From positions 1-52,297 of the forward strand of contig CAMBFN010000002.1 in the NCBI GenBank assembly GCA_945865425.1: a DNA stretch of 52,297 nucleotides, given 5' to 3'. Numbering within the stretch: position 1 is the first letter of the stretch; each line of letters starts with the position of its first letter. The notes beneath the pieces are model-generated. The model did not search any database and was not told where the DNA came from. It saw only the letters and a list, made by a program, of their open reading frames with translations. Shown here piece after piece: positions 27,901 through 36,368 of the stretch. Position numbers and translations under genes: made by a program. Origin of the DNA: Comamonas sp. lk. GTDB lineage: Bacteria > Pseudomonadota > Gammaproteobacteria > Burkholderiales > Burkholderiaceae_C.

Positions 27901-28136
27901 GAACTATTACGTCGACTCTTCTGACTTTGCTGGTGGTGCCCAGTTTTTACGACAGCATTGAAGGCGCTAGCGAACGTATGCAGGCCAAGATCAGGGCGCG
28001 CAGCCTGCGATACCACGGCGCCCTCGCGCTGGCGGTGACCATGCTCGAAGCACTGATGACCTTGCTGCTTGTGCGCTTCGTGTGGCGTAGTGGGGTCGCC
28101 GGTTCTGTCTGGTTGCGCCGACGCTCCACGGGCTGA
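24933..28136 (+). CDS. RND multidrug efflux permease (HAE-1, AcrB-like)
   Basis: This 1067-residue proton-driven pump has the two halves of the family, each with a periplasmic porter loop. Proton relay residues are present: IGVLIDDAIVVREN in TM4 (Asp-Asp) and MGLVAKNAILLLDA in TM10 (Lys), which marks a HAE-1 drug exporter rather than a heavy-metal pump. The start MFLSDFSIRRPIATVVL is typical. After TM12 the protein continues for about 55 residues with an extra hydrophobic stretch (GALALAVTMLEALMTLLLVRFVW) beyond the usual end, possibly a thirteenth helix. It forms an operon with the adaptor; no outer-membrane factor is in the window, so a TolC-type protein elsewhere must serve. Confidence 0.95.
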   Translation: MFLSDFSIRRPIATVVLILGLMALGLMALNKLRVNQFPDIENPGLFISIAYPGASPDTVEREVVNRLEKSLQSVAGVEKVWSTSAEGNARFDMQFAFGKNMIEAGDEVRGVIASVRYKLPIEMREPVIRRYDPSAQPIINLALSSSSQSHAQISRLAEDVLADKLRALPGVAAVTVSGSLKRELSVLLRTAKLREYKVSVGEVVNAIRAQNANAPVGKLRGPYENDSIRLVGRIAEPQDFRQIVVKRMGTQLVRLEQVGTVEDGFADLDGISTRSGKPNVGIFVTRSRDASTVSVAKAVREATKEFNAQLAKNSPGTVLEITRDGGKDAQNSLNNVIESLVLGAGLTIVVVYAFLNSWRSTLITGLSLPTSVIAAFIGVWLCGFTLNFMSLLGLSLAIGVLIDDAIVVRENIVRHMQRGSDRRTAALEGTAEIGLAVTATTLSIMAVFLPVAFMPGGAGEWFRPFALTVACSVMVSLVISFTLDPMLSAYWGDPSDHHSAPKGPLGRRLQVFNDWFDRQADRYAGVIAWALHHRRAMGLIALSSLIAAIALHMRFGGSAFLPAADSGNLMIDVRTPASSSLEYARLKMERAAEIARTLPETRETNSNIGPNGGRIYVDIGPRKDRRRSAKEVAMELREKIRPLIGAEFTVFDDLGNGARKPVQIEFTGPDSRRLLEITNRFMEKLRQVPGAVDVGLSEQDPSKELRIELNRGLANSMGISANDAAQALRVAFAGVEVGDWVDPTGETRDVAVRLHPSDRLSRENIERLPIAISGTGELVPLEQIATITMGKAPSTISHSEGKRVVTVAANVQGRSNGEVTADALKLAQAMDYPPGYGLELAGAGQDQKELFTEMLIALVSGIGLMYLILVIQFSSFIAPLGVMLSLPLSLIGVVIALLLTGGTLNLMSFIGIIMLMGLVAKNAILLLDAARKEEAGGVNREEALMHAGRVRLRPILMTTFALIAGMMPVALGLGEGGEFYQPLAVSIIGGTITSTLLTLLVVPSFYDSIEGASERMQAKIRARSLRYHGALALAVTMLEALMTLLLVRFVWRSGVAGSVWLRRRSTG

Positions 28137-28210
28137 GCGCCTTGGATAGGTTTTACAGTGAGATCGCAGAGTGAACTTTGACGACCGAACTTGTCAGGCT
28201 GCCTTCCACC

Positions 28211-29698
28211 ATGTCCTGTAATCGCGTTTTTTTTGGGCCTTGGCTTGCATTGCTGCTCTTGGCTTTACCTTCCCTTGCCAGCGCCTCAGAGGCGTCGGTA
28301 GCAGACCCGACCATCGCCTGCCGCGTTGCGGGTATCAAAACCGAGGCTCGCTGTGGGCGCCTAGTGCGCGCGCTAGATCCAGCGCGTGCCGGCGGGCCGC
28401 AAATCAGTGTGCACTTTGTGGTGCTGCGCTCAGTGGCGCGCAACCGCAAGCCGGATCCGGTCTTCATGCTCGCTGGCGGCCCTGGCCAAAGTGCGATTAG
28501 CCTGGCTGGTACCGTCTTTCCCTGGTTCGAGCGTTTGCTTCTGCAACGGGACCTAGTGCTAGTGGACCAGCGCGGCACCGGCCAGTCCGCGCCGCTGATG
28601 TGTCCGTCGGCGCCCACGCTGCCCTTCTCCTGGGCGAACACGCAAGCCCAGGAACTGGCGCAATGCCGCGCCGCGCTGGAGCGCCTGCCCTACATCACGG
28701 CGCCCGCCGACCTGGGCTTGTTCACTACGACGCTGGCTATGCAAGATTTGGACGCGGTGCGCCAAGCGCTAGGGGCAGAGCAGATCAATCTGGTGGGCGC
28801 TTCTTACGGGACACGCGCTGCCTTGGAATACATGCGCCAGTTTGGCGCCCATGTGCGACGCAGCGTACTGGACGGCGTGGCCCCGCCTGACATGGTGTTG
28901 CCCACCACAATCGGCCCGGATAGTCAGGCCGCCCTCGATGGGCTGTGGGCCAGTTGCAGCGCGCAAGGTCATTGTCAAAAAGCCTTCCCCACGCTGTCAG
29001 CCGACTGGCAGGCGCTTTGGAAAAACTTGCCCAAGGCCGTGAGGCTGGCGCACCCCATGACCGGCCAAGCGACCACGGTGAGCGTGACGCCTGAGGCGGT
29101 CATGGGTGCTGTGCGCGGCGCGCTTTACACGCCGGCTTTGGCCGCTGCATTACCCCAGGCCGTGCACGACGCAGCGCGCGGGCATTTTCAAGGTCTGGCC
29201 GGGCTGGCGAGCACAGTGCAAAACGGAGCAGCACACATGCGGCTTGCCATGGGCATGCACCTGGGCGTGGTCTGCGCCGAAGACTACTCCCGCATGGCAG
29301 CGGCACCAACGGCCAGCACACCCAACACCGACCCACAGGCACACTACCGTGCAGCTTGCCGTGACTGGCCACAAGGCGCCGTGCCAGCGGAGTTCTACCA
29401 AATCCCTGCCACGCAGCATGCCAGTTTGTTGCTCAGCGGCGGCCTCGACCCGGTCACCCCGCCACGCCATGCGCAGCGGGTACAGCAGGCACTTGGACCT
29501 TTGGCGCGCCATGTCGTCGTGCCGCAGGTGGGACATGGTGTCTTGTCCCATGCCTGCATGCACAAGGTGTTGACGGCCTTTATCCAAGCATCCGACAACG
29601 CCAAAGCACTGGCCATCGATGCCAGTTGCGCCCAATCGATCCCGCGACCACTTGCTTTTGTGCGGCCCGTCGAATCTACCTCTGGTAGCGCACCATGA
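28211..29698 (+). CDS. Secreted alpha/beta hydrolase, TAP-like (S33) peptidase
   Basis: This 495-residue protein has a signal peptide (LALLLLALPSLASA). The alpha/beta fold shows the oxyanion region FMLAGGPGQSA, LVLVDQRGTGQSA, the nucleophile elbow GASYG (Ser198), Asp413 in GGLDPVTPP and His442 in PQVGHG. The arrangement, including the cysteines around the lid and the C-terminal TAP-like domain, fits secreted tripeptidyl-aminopeptidase or proline-iminopeptidase-like enzymes. ATG 28211 gives a proper signal peptide; the TTG at 28178 would prefix eleven residues. The stop overlaps the ATG of the ABC ATPase (ATGA), so this peptidase is translationally coupled to an ABC exporter, an unusual pairing. 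Confidence 0.87.
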   Translation: MSCNRVFFGPWLALLLLALPSLASASEASVADPTIACRVAGIKTEARCGRLVRALDPARAGGPQISVHFVVLRSVARNRKPDPVFMLAGGPGQSAISLAGTVFPWFERLLLQRDLVLVDQRGTGQSAPLMCPSAPTLPFSWANTQAQELAQCRAALERLPYITAPADLGLFTTTLAMQDLDAVRQALGAEQINLVGASYGTRAALEYMRQFGAHVRRSVLDGVAPPDMVLPTTIGPDSQAALDGLWASCSAQGHCQKAFPTLSADWQALWKNLPKAVRLAHPMTGQATTVSVTPEAVMGAVRGALYTPALAAALPQAVHDAARGHFQGLAGLASTVQNGAAHMRLAMGMHLGVVCAEDYSRMAAAPTASTPNTDPQAHYRAACRDWPQGAVPAEFYQIPATQHASLLLSGGLDPVTPPRHAQRVQQALGPLARHVVVPQVGHGVLSHACMHKVLTAFIQASDNAKALAIDASCAQSIPRPLAFVRPVESTSGSAP

Positions 29699-30504
29699 TC
29701 CTGATTGACCACGTTGCCAAGCGTTTTGCGTCGCCTGTTGCGGGTGCGGATTGGCAGCGTAAAGGCTGGCGGATTGCGCGCACGCCGCAGGCCTGGGTGC
29801 AGGCGGTTAGCGACATCAGTGTGCATGCGCCCAACGGCCAGATTACCGGCTTGCTCGGCCCCAATGGTGCAGGCAAAACCAGCACCTTGCGCATGCTGGC
29901 CGGGTTGCTTGTGCCTGACAGTGGACGACTGGAGGTCGATGGCATCTCAGTCACACAAGAGCGCACCTTAGCGCAATCGCGTATGGGCATCCTGGCGGAT
30001 GCGCGCGGCCTGTACCCGCGCCTCACCGCTCGGGAAAACATGGTGTACTTTGGCCGCCTTCAAGGACTGTCGGATCTGGCGGCCCAAGCGCGTGCTGAGC
30101 AACTGGCCGATTTGTTGGACTTGCGTCCCTTGCTAGACCGCGCTACAGATGGCTTTAGCCAAGGCGAGCGGGTCAAAACCGCATTGGCCCGCGCGCTGGT
30201 GCATGACCCGGACAACATCATTCTCGATGAGCCCACCAATGGGCTGGATGTGCTGGCCACGCGTGCGCTGCGTGAGACACTGCAGTTTTTATGCTCGCCA
30301 AAGGGCGGGAGCAAATGCATTGTGTTTTCCACCCACATCATGCAAGAGGTTGAGCGCCTGTGTGATCACGTGGTGGTCGTGGCTCGGGGGCGTAACGTGG
30401 CCAGTGGCACCGTTGCGCAATTACTGGCGCAGACGGGGCAAACTGAATTTGAAGACGCCTTTGTGCAACTGGCGTTTGCGGCCGACGCGCAGGTGCCCGC
30501 ATGA
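29695..30504 (+). CDS. ABC transporter ATPase, NatA-like
   Basis: This 269-residue nucleotide-binding subunit has Walker [13 protein letters not shown], the variant signature [15 protein letters not shown] (Ser-Gln-Gly, as in NatA Na+ exporters), Walker [12 protein letters not shown] and the switch His in [15 protein letters not shown] 20-residue insertion near the N-terminus ([20 protein letters not shown]) separates the first strand from the A loop. It overlaps both neighbours by four bases (ATGA), so the hydrolase, ATPase and permease form a tightly coupled unit. Substrate: Na+ by analogy with NatAB, but peptides or drugs are possible. Confidence 0.9.
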   Translation: MILIDHVAKRFASPVAGADWQRKGWRIARTPQAWVQAVSDISVHAPNGQITGLLGPNGAGKTSTLRMLAGLLVPDSGRLEVDGISVTQERTLAQSRMGILADARGLYPRLTARENMVYFGRLQGLSDLAAQARAEQLADLLDLRPLLDRATDGFSQGERVKTALARALVHDPDNIILDEPTNGLDVLATRALRETLQFLCSPKGGSKCIVFSTHIMQEVERLCDHVVVVARGRNVASGTVAQLLAQTGQTEFEDAFVQLAFAADAQVPA

Positions 30505-31694
30505 ACCGCAGCAGTGTGCTGCGCGCCCTGGCGCAATGGACAGCCGTTTTTCTCAAAGAGGCCAAAGACGCATGGCGCGACCGGCGCACCTTGCGCATGG
30601 TGCTATTGCTCAGTGTGGTGCAAGGGCCGCTGGTACTGCTGCTGGTTTCCACTTTGGCTAGCGAGAAAGAAAACCGCATCGACCAGCGAGAAATCTATAT
30701 CCAGGGCATGCAGCACGCCCCGGGTTTGCAAAACTTCATTGAGCGACAGGCCTATGTCATCAAAGTTCCTCCAGCCGATGCGTTGGACAAGCTCGCCGCA
30801 GGGCAACTAGAGGATGCGGTCATCGTGGTGCCGTCTGATTTCGAGCAGCAATTGCAAACCCTACAGATGCCTTCCATCGAAATTTTTGCCAACAGCAGCA
30901 GCCGAGGATCTAGTACATCGCGCGAGGTAGCGCGCAAGCTATTGCAGGCTTATGCCCAGGAGCGAGTGGCGCTTACGCTGGCCTTGCGCGGCGTAGCCGT
31001 GGCAAGCCTCAAGCCGCTCGAGGTGCAAGAGCACGACATGGCCAATGCCAATGCACGCTCGGCGCAGCTAACCGGCGCCTTGATTCCGCTGTACGTACTG
31101 ATTGCGGTGCTTACCGGGGCCATGGGTGCGGCTATGGACAGCACGGCCGGTGAGCGCGAGCGCAGCTCACTCGAACCCTTGATGATGAACCCGGTCTCGC
31201 CCTGGGCGCTTGCACTGGGCAAGTGGGCTGCGGTGGCGGCGCTGGCGGCCTTGATCGCCCTGCTCACCAGCCTGAGTTTTATCCCCGCGCAATTGCTGAT
31301 CCGTAGCGATGCCTTACAGGCTTTGTTTCGCTTTGATCTGGCTGATGCCGTGCACTTTGGCCTGATTTGCCTGCCCTTTGCAGGCGCCGTCTCCGCATTA
31401 CTCATGGCTACGTCGGTGCGCGGCAAGAGCATCAAGGAAGCCCAGGCCGGCAATTCGCTGGTGCTCTTGGTTTTTATGCTCCTGCCTTTGGTGTCTTTGC
31501 TCAATGACGCGGCCGAACCTGATTGGTACTACCTGGTGCCCTCCTTGGCGCAACAAACCCTGATGCTGCATGTTTTGCGCGCTGAGCCGATAGCGCTCTG
31601 GCAGTGGCTGATTCCGTGTGGGATAGGCTTGGTGCTCACTGTGGTCGGCTTGGCTTATGTAGGGCGGGCTATGCGCAGCAATGCGGTACGCTAG
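30501..31694 (+). CDS. ABC-2 type permease, NatB-like
   Basis: This 397-residue membrane subunit is the partner of the preceding ATPase. It has an N-terminal transmembrane helix (MVLLLSVVQGPLVLLLVSTL), a large extracytoplasmic domain of about 150 residues, then five to six hydrophobic segments starting at LTGALIPLYVLIAVLTGAMG. The sequence DSTAGERERSSLEPLMMNPVSP is the coupling-helix motif of the NatB/YhaP group. The 131 bases downstream carry a 5-bp stem (GGACT/AGTCC near 31713) but no clear terminator, so the next ABC genes could be on the same transcript. Confidence 0.88.
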   Translation: MNRSSVLRALAQWTAVFLKEAKDAWRDRRTLRMVLLLSVVQGPLVLLLVSTLASEKENRIDQREIYIQGMQHAPGLQNFIERQAYVIKVPPADALDKLAAGQLEDAVIVVPSDFEQQLQTLQMPSIEIFANSSSRGSSTSREVARKLLQAYAQERVALTLALRGVAVASLKPLEVQEHDMANANARSAQLTGALIPLYVLIAVLTGAMGAAMDSTAGERERSSLEPLMMNPVSPWALALGKWAAVAALAALIALLTSLSFIPAQLLIRSDALQALFRFDLADAVHFGLICLPFAGAVSALLMATSVRGKSIKEAQAGNSLVLLVFMLLPLVSLLNDAAEPDWYYLVPSLAQQTLMLHVLRAEPIALWQWLIPCGIGLVLTVVGLAYVGRAMRSNAVR

Positions 31695-31825
31695 CCCGGC
31701 CTGCCGATCGGGTGGACTACTTTGCAGTCCGATCCCGTTTATCTGCATTTGGTCACAAAGGCCTTGGCCTATGGGGTGAGGGGTCTCACAATTTTGTTCG
31801 TATTTTGATGAAAAGGGCGTTTCCC

Positions 31826-32734
31826 ATGCTTGAACTCAGTCAGCTTTCGCATCGCTATGCCAACGGAACCCAGGCGCTTGATGGTATCGATTTGCGTATT
31901 CCCACCGGCATGTTCGGTCTGCTTGGCCCCAATGGCGCTGGCAAATCCACCCTGATGCGCTGCATTGCCAGCTTGCAAACGCCCAGTGAGGGCAGTATCC
32001 GATTTGGTGACATCGACGTGGTGCGCGAGCCCGAAAAACTGCGCCAAGTCCTTGGCTATTTGCCGCAGGACTTTGGTGTCTACCCACGTATCAGCGCCTA
32101 TGATTTGCTAGACCATTTGGCCGTGCTCAAAGGCATCACGGCGCGTGGGGCGCGTAAAGACACGGTGGAAAGCCTGTTGGCTAAAGTGAATTTATGGGAT
32201 GTGCGTAAAAAAGCCGTTGCCGGATTTTCGGGCGGTATGCGCCAGCGTTTTGGTATTGCCCAGGCCTTGATTGGCAACCCCAAGCTGATTATTGTGGACG
32301 AGCCCACCGCAGGCTTGGATCCGGAGGAGCGCAACCGTTTTAATAATCTGCTGGTGGAAATCGGCGAGCAAGTGGTCGTTATTTTGTCGACCCATATCGT
32401 CGACGATGTCTCTGATCTGTGTCCCCAAATGGCCATCATCGTAGCCGGGCGCGTACTTTTGCAAGGTGCGCCCGAAGCCCTGGTGCAAAGTTTGCAGGGT
32501 CGGGTCTGGCGCCGCGAAATCGCAACCGGTGCTTTGGAGGAGTTTCGCCAGCAGTTCTCAGTCATTGCCAACCGGCTGCGTGCAGGTCAAACCGTCATCC
32601 ATGTGCTGGCCGACAGCGCTCCCGATGCGCAATTTACGCCGGTGACGGGTTCCTTGGAAGACCTGTATTTTTCCATTGTGGTAGCAGCCCGGCAAGCCGC
32701 TGGCGCCGCCTCCCATGCCACGGCCCTGGCCTGA
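31826..32734 (+). CDS. ABC transporter ATPase (partner of ABC-2/M1 fusion)
   Basis: This 302-residue ATPase has Walker A GPNGAGKSTLMR, Q-loop GYLPQDFGVYP, signature FSGGMRQRFGIAQAL, Walker B LIIVDEPTAGLDPEE and the switch His in LSTHIVDD. The C-terminal 80 residues form an extra domain as in other ABC-2 ATPases. I chose ATG 31826, with AAAAGGG about ten bases upstream, over ATG 31808, which has no ribosome site; the longer frame to 31604 is a shadow of natB. The fusion permease begins 7 bases after its stop, so they are almost certainly partners. Confidence 0.92.
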   Translation: MLELSQLSHRYANGTQALDGIDLRIPTGMFGLLGPNGAGKSTLMRCIASLQTPSEGSIRFGDIDVVREPEKLRQVLGYLPQDFGVYPRISAYDLLDHLAVLKGITARGARKDTVESLLAKVNLWDVRKKAVAGFSGGMRQRFGIAQALIGNPKLIIVDEPTAGLDPEERNRFNNLLVEIGEQVVVILSTHIVDDVSDLCPQMAIIVAGRVLLQGAPEALVQSLQGRVWRREIATGALEEFRQQFSVIANRLRAGQTVIHVLADSAPDAQFTPVTGSLEDLYFSIVVAARQAAGAASHATALA

Positions 32735-32741
32735 GCCCGTC

Positions 32742-35700
32742 ATGTGGAGCGCTATCGCCCTTTTTGAAGTCCGCTACCAGCTGCGCTCGCCGCTGTTTGT
32801 GGTGGCTTTCGCCTTGTTTTTCTTGCTGGCCTTTGGCAGTGTCGCCTCTGAAAACATCCGCATCGGTGCGGGCGGTAATGTGCATGTCAATGCACCGTTT
32901 GCCATTGCCCAAACCATTGCGGTGCTCAATTTGTTTGGACTGTTTGTGGTCACTGCCTTCGTCGCGAACGTCATTATTCGCGACGATGAGACCGGCTTTG
33001 CGCCACTGGTACGCAGTACGCGGATTGGAAAATTCGATTATTTGATAGGGCGTTTTAGCGGTGCATTTTTTGCCGCTTTGGCGGTGATGGCCTCGGTGCC
33101 GCTGGGCATGTTGCTAGGAAGCCTGATGCCTTGGATAGACCCTGAAACGCTGGGTCCCATGGTATTGCAGCACTATGGCCTGGCGTTTTTGTATTTCGCC
33201 GTGCCTACCTTGTTCTTGACGGCAGCAGCCTTTTTTGCCTTGGCCACTGCCACCCGCTCACTCATGTGGACCTTTATCGGCGTCATTGCATTTTTGGTCT
33301 TGTTCATTACCTCGCGCATCATGCTGCGCGATCCCGCTTGGGACGCGGTATCGGCCTGGACCGATCCTTTTGGCATGACCGCGCTCAATCAGGTAACGCG
33401 CTACTGGACGGCGGCCGAGCGCAATACGCAATTGCCGGAGATGACCGGACTGATTTTGTATAACCGCCTGCTTTGGGGTGGCATTGGTCTGGTATTTTTA
33501 GCTTTGGCCTACGCGATTTTTCGATTTGATAGGGCGGCAGACGCCCCCGAAAAAAAATCGACAGCAAGCACATCCCTGGACTTGTCGCCTCCCATCCAGC
33601 GCCCACTGCCAGTAGGCCACGCCGGGCCGCAGGTCGCCTTTGCGCAGTGTCTGGCATTGGCACGCTTTGATTTGGCTTATGTGCTGCGCAGCCCGGCCTT
33701 TATCGTGTTGCTGGTGTTGGGTTTGTTCAACGCTTTGGGTGCTATGACGGGTACCGTGGATCAGCGCGGGGTGGAGTTTTTCCCTGTCACTCGCAACATC
33801 ATCGGCGCGCTCAGCGGCGCTTACAACCTGTTTATTTTCATCATCGCTGTGTTTTACGCGGGTGAATTGGTCTGGCGCGATCGCGACCGTCGCATGCACG
33901 AAATTGTCGGCGCCAGCGCTGCGCCCGACTGGACTTTTATGCTGCCTAAGGTGCTGGCCATTGGCGGTGTTTTGCTGGCCACCTTTGTGGTCGCGGTGCT
34001 GGGCGGCATCGTTTTTCAGACCTTTAACGGCTATACCGAATTTGAACTCTTGGCCTATGTGGCATGGTTTATTGCCCCGCATATAGTGGAGGCGTTTTTA
34101 CTGGCCGTGCTGGCCATTTTTGTACAAACGCTGGTGCCCAACAAATTCAGTGGCTGGGCGGTGATGCTGCTGTACTTTGTATCGACCATCGTGCTGGTCA
34201 ACATGGGCTTTGAGCACAATTTGTACAACTACGGTAGCAGCACGGCAGTGCCCCTGTCGGACATGAATGGTGCTGGCCATTTTTGGATCGGCCGCAGTTG
34301 GATGCAGGTGTATTGGATGGGTTTTGCAGGCGTATTGCTAGTGCTCAGCCATTTGATGTGGCGCCGTGGCGTCGATACATCTCTGTTGCCGCGTATGCGC
34401 CGCATCACTGGTCGTCTTCGGGGTGGTGTACTTTTGCTGTTGGGGGCCTCTGCCAGCGTGTGGCTAGGTGCAGGTATCTGGATTTTTTACAACACTAACG
34501 TGCTAAACCGCTATGAGGTGCGCGACGAGCGCGAGGTGCTCGCCGCCGACATGGAAAAGCAATTGTTGGGCTTTGAGAAGCTGCCCCAGCCCACCATCGT
34601 CGAGGTAAAGCTGCAGGTCGAGCTATATCCGCGGCAGCAACGGGCGCAAACCCAAGGCAGCTATGTGTTGGAAAACCGCAGTGGTGCTGCGCTAAGCCAT
34701 TTTCATGTGCAGTTGGATCCGGATGCCAAGCAATACGCTTTGACCATGGACGGCGCAAAGTTAGAAAAGGAATACCCCCGCTTTGGCTACCGCATTTATG
34801 CGCTGAGCAGTCCGATGTCGATTGGCGAGCGTCGTACGCTGCGCTTTTCAAATACGCTGGAACAGCAGGGCTTTAGGAACGAGGGCAACCAAACCCGCAT
34901 CGTGGAGAACGGCAGTTTTCTGAACAACTTTGAAGTTGCACCCATGATGGGGGTCAGCCGCGAAGCGTTTTTGCAAGACCGGGTTAAGCGCCGCAAGCAG
35001 GGGCTTCCCGCCGAGCTGCGCCAGGCCAAGCTAGAAGACCAGCAGGCCAATGCCCACCATTATTTGCGCCATGACAGCGATTGGGTGCAAGCACACATCA
35101 CCTTGAGCACCGACGCCGATCAAACGCCGGTGGCGCCCGGCTACACCGTGAGCGACACCACGGCCAATGGCCGGCGCACACTGGTCACCCGCACCGAGGC
35201 ACCTATTCACAACTTCTTTTCATTGCAGTCGGCGCGCTATGTGGTCAAGACACAGCAGTGGAAAGGTCCGCTTGGCCAGAGCGTAGATCTGGCGGTTTAT
35301 CACCATGCTTCCCATGGCCATAATGCGCAGCGCATGCTCGACGCCATGAAGGTCAGCCTGGATGTCTTTAGCGAGAAATTCTCGCCCTACCAATTTCGCC
35401 AAATGCGGATTTTGGAATTTCCGGCTTATGCATCCTTTGCCCAGTCCTTTGCCAACACTGTTCCCTATTCGGAGTCCATTGGCTTTATCCAGAATTTCAA
35501 AGAGGAGTCGCGCGATAGCAAGATCGACCTGGTCACTTATGTCACCGCCCACGAGGTGGCGCACCAATGGTGGGCGCACCAAGTCATCGGTGCCGACAAG
35601 CAGGGTATGACGATGCTCAGCGAATCCTTTTCTCAGTACGGCGCATTGCTAGTGATGGAGAAGTTGTACGGGCGCGAGCAAATCCGAAAATTTCTGAAAT

Positions 35701-36353
35701 ATGAGCTCGATGGCTATTTGCGCAGCCGGGGCGGCGAGGTGCTAGAGGAGTTACCGCTGTACCGTGTTGAAAACCAGGGCTACATCCATTACCAAAAAGG
35801 TGGCCTGGCCATGTACGCCCTTAAAGAGGAGGTAGGGGAAGCGGCGGTCAACCGGGCTTTGCAAAAGTTGCTGGCGCAATTTGCCTTCAAGGCCGCGCCT
35901 TACCCCTCAAGTACCGATTTTTTGCGTCTATTGCGCTCCGAGGTGCAGCCAAGTCAGCATGCATTGATCGTCGACTTGTTTGAAAAGATTACCCTCTACG
36001 ACCTCAAAGTAAGCGCCCCCACCGTGCAAGTGCGCACCGACGGCAAGTTTGACGTACGCTTTACCGTGCAAGCGAACAAGTACTACGCCGATGGCAAGGG
36101 CAAGGAAACTGAGGCGCCCTTGGCGGAAAATTTCGAAATAGGCGCTTTCAGTGCCGAGCCCGCCAAGAAAGGTTATGGGCCGCAGGCGGTGCTGGCCTTG
36201 CAGCGCGTGGCCTTGCACTCAGGCAGCCAAGAGCTGCATCTGGTGACCGATAAGGCGCCCGCCTTTGTAGGGGTGGACCCGTTCAACGTACGTATCGATC
36301 GCAATTCCAATGACAATATCGTCAAAGTGGGCGCGCCGGACGCTGCACCCTAG
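32742..36353 (+). CDS. ABC-2 permease fused to M1-family aminopeptidase domain
   Basis: This 1203-residue protein has two parts. Residues 1 to about 590 contain two ABC-2-like membrane modules of roughly six helices each, the first starting ALFEVRYQLRSPLFVVAFALFF, the second ALARFDLAYVLRSPAFIVLLV. The rest is an extracytoplasmic gluzincin domain with the zinc site HEVAH at 937-941 and a Glu in MLSESFSQY 20 residues later, followed by a long tail resembling M1 domain IV. ATG 32742 lies just after the ATPase stop; ATG 32715, overlapping that gene, would add nine residues. It would thus export a substrate and trim it outside, or sense peptides. The fusion is known from genome annotations but its function is not established. 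The next gene is an M16 peptidase 15 bases downstream. Confidence 0.9.
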   Translation: MWSAIALFEVRYQLRSPLFVVAFALFFLLAFGSVASENIRIGAGGNVHVNAPFAIAQTIAVLNLFGLFVVTAFVANVIIRDDETGFAPLVRSTRIGKFDYLIGRFSGAFFAALAVMASVPLGMLLGSLMPWIDPETLGPMVLQHYGLAFLYFAVPTLFLTAAAFFALATATRSLMWTFIGVIAFLVLFITSRIMLRDPAWDAVSAWTDPFGMTALNQVTRYWTAAERNTQLPEMTGLILYNRLLWGGIGLVFLALAYAIFRFDRAADAPEKKSTASTSLDLSPPIQRPLPVGHAGPQVAFAQCLALARFDLAYVLRSPAFIVLLVLGLFNALGAMTGTVDQRGVEFFPVTRNIIGALSGAYNLFIFIIAVFYAGELVWRDRDRRMHEIVGASAAPDWTFMLPKVLAIGGVLLATFVVAVLGGIVFQTFNGYTEFELLAYVAWFIAPHIVEAFLLAVLAIFVQTLVPNKFSGWAVMLLYFVSTIVLVNMGFEHNLYNYGSSTAVPLSDMNGAGHFWIGRSWMQVYWMGFAGVLLVLSHLMWRRGVDTSLLPRMRRITGRLRGGVLLLLGASASVWLGAGIWIFYNTNVLNRYEVRDEREVLAADMEKQLLGFEKLPQPTIVEVKLQVELYPRQQRAQTQGSYVLENRSGAALSHFHVQLDPDAKQYALTMDGAKLEKEYPRFGYRIYALSSPMSIGERRTLRFSNTLEQQGFRNEGNQTRIVENGSFLNNFEVAPMMGVSREAFLQDRVKRRKQGLPAELRQAKLEDQQANAHHYLRHDSDWVQAHITLSTDADQTPVAPGYTVSDTTANGRRTLVTRTEAPIHNFFSLQSARYVVKTQQWKGPLGQSVDLAVYHHASHGHNAQRMLDAMKVSLDVFSEKFSPYQFRQMRILEFPAYASFAQSFANTVPYSESIGFIQNFKEESRDSKIDLVTYVTAHEVAHQWWAHQVIGADKQGMTMLSESFSQYGALLVMEKLYGREQIRKFLKYELDGYLRSRGGEVLEELPLYRVENQGYIHYQKGGLAMYALKEEVGEAAVNRALQKLLAQFAFKAAPYPSSTDFLRLLRSEVQPSQHALIVDLFEKITLYDLKVSAPTVQVRTDGKFDVRFTVQANKYYADGKGKETEAPLAENFEIGAFSAEPAKKGYGPQAVLALQRVALHSGSQELHLVTDKAPAFVGVDPFNVRIDRNSNDNIVKVGAPDAAP

Positions 36354-36368
36354 AAAGTAGAGACTTGT

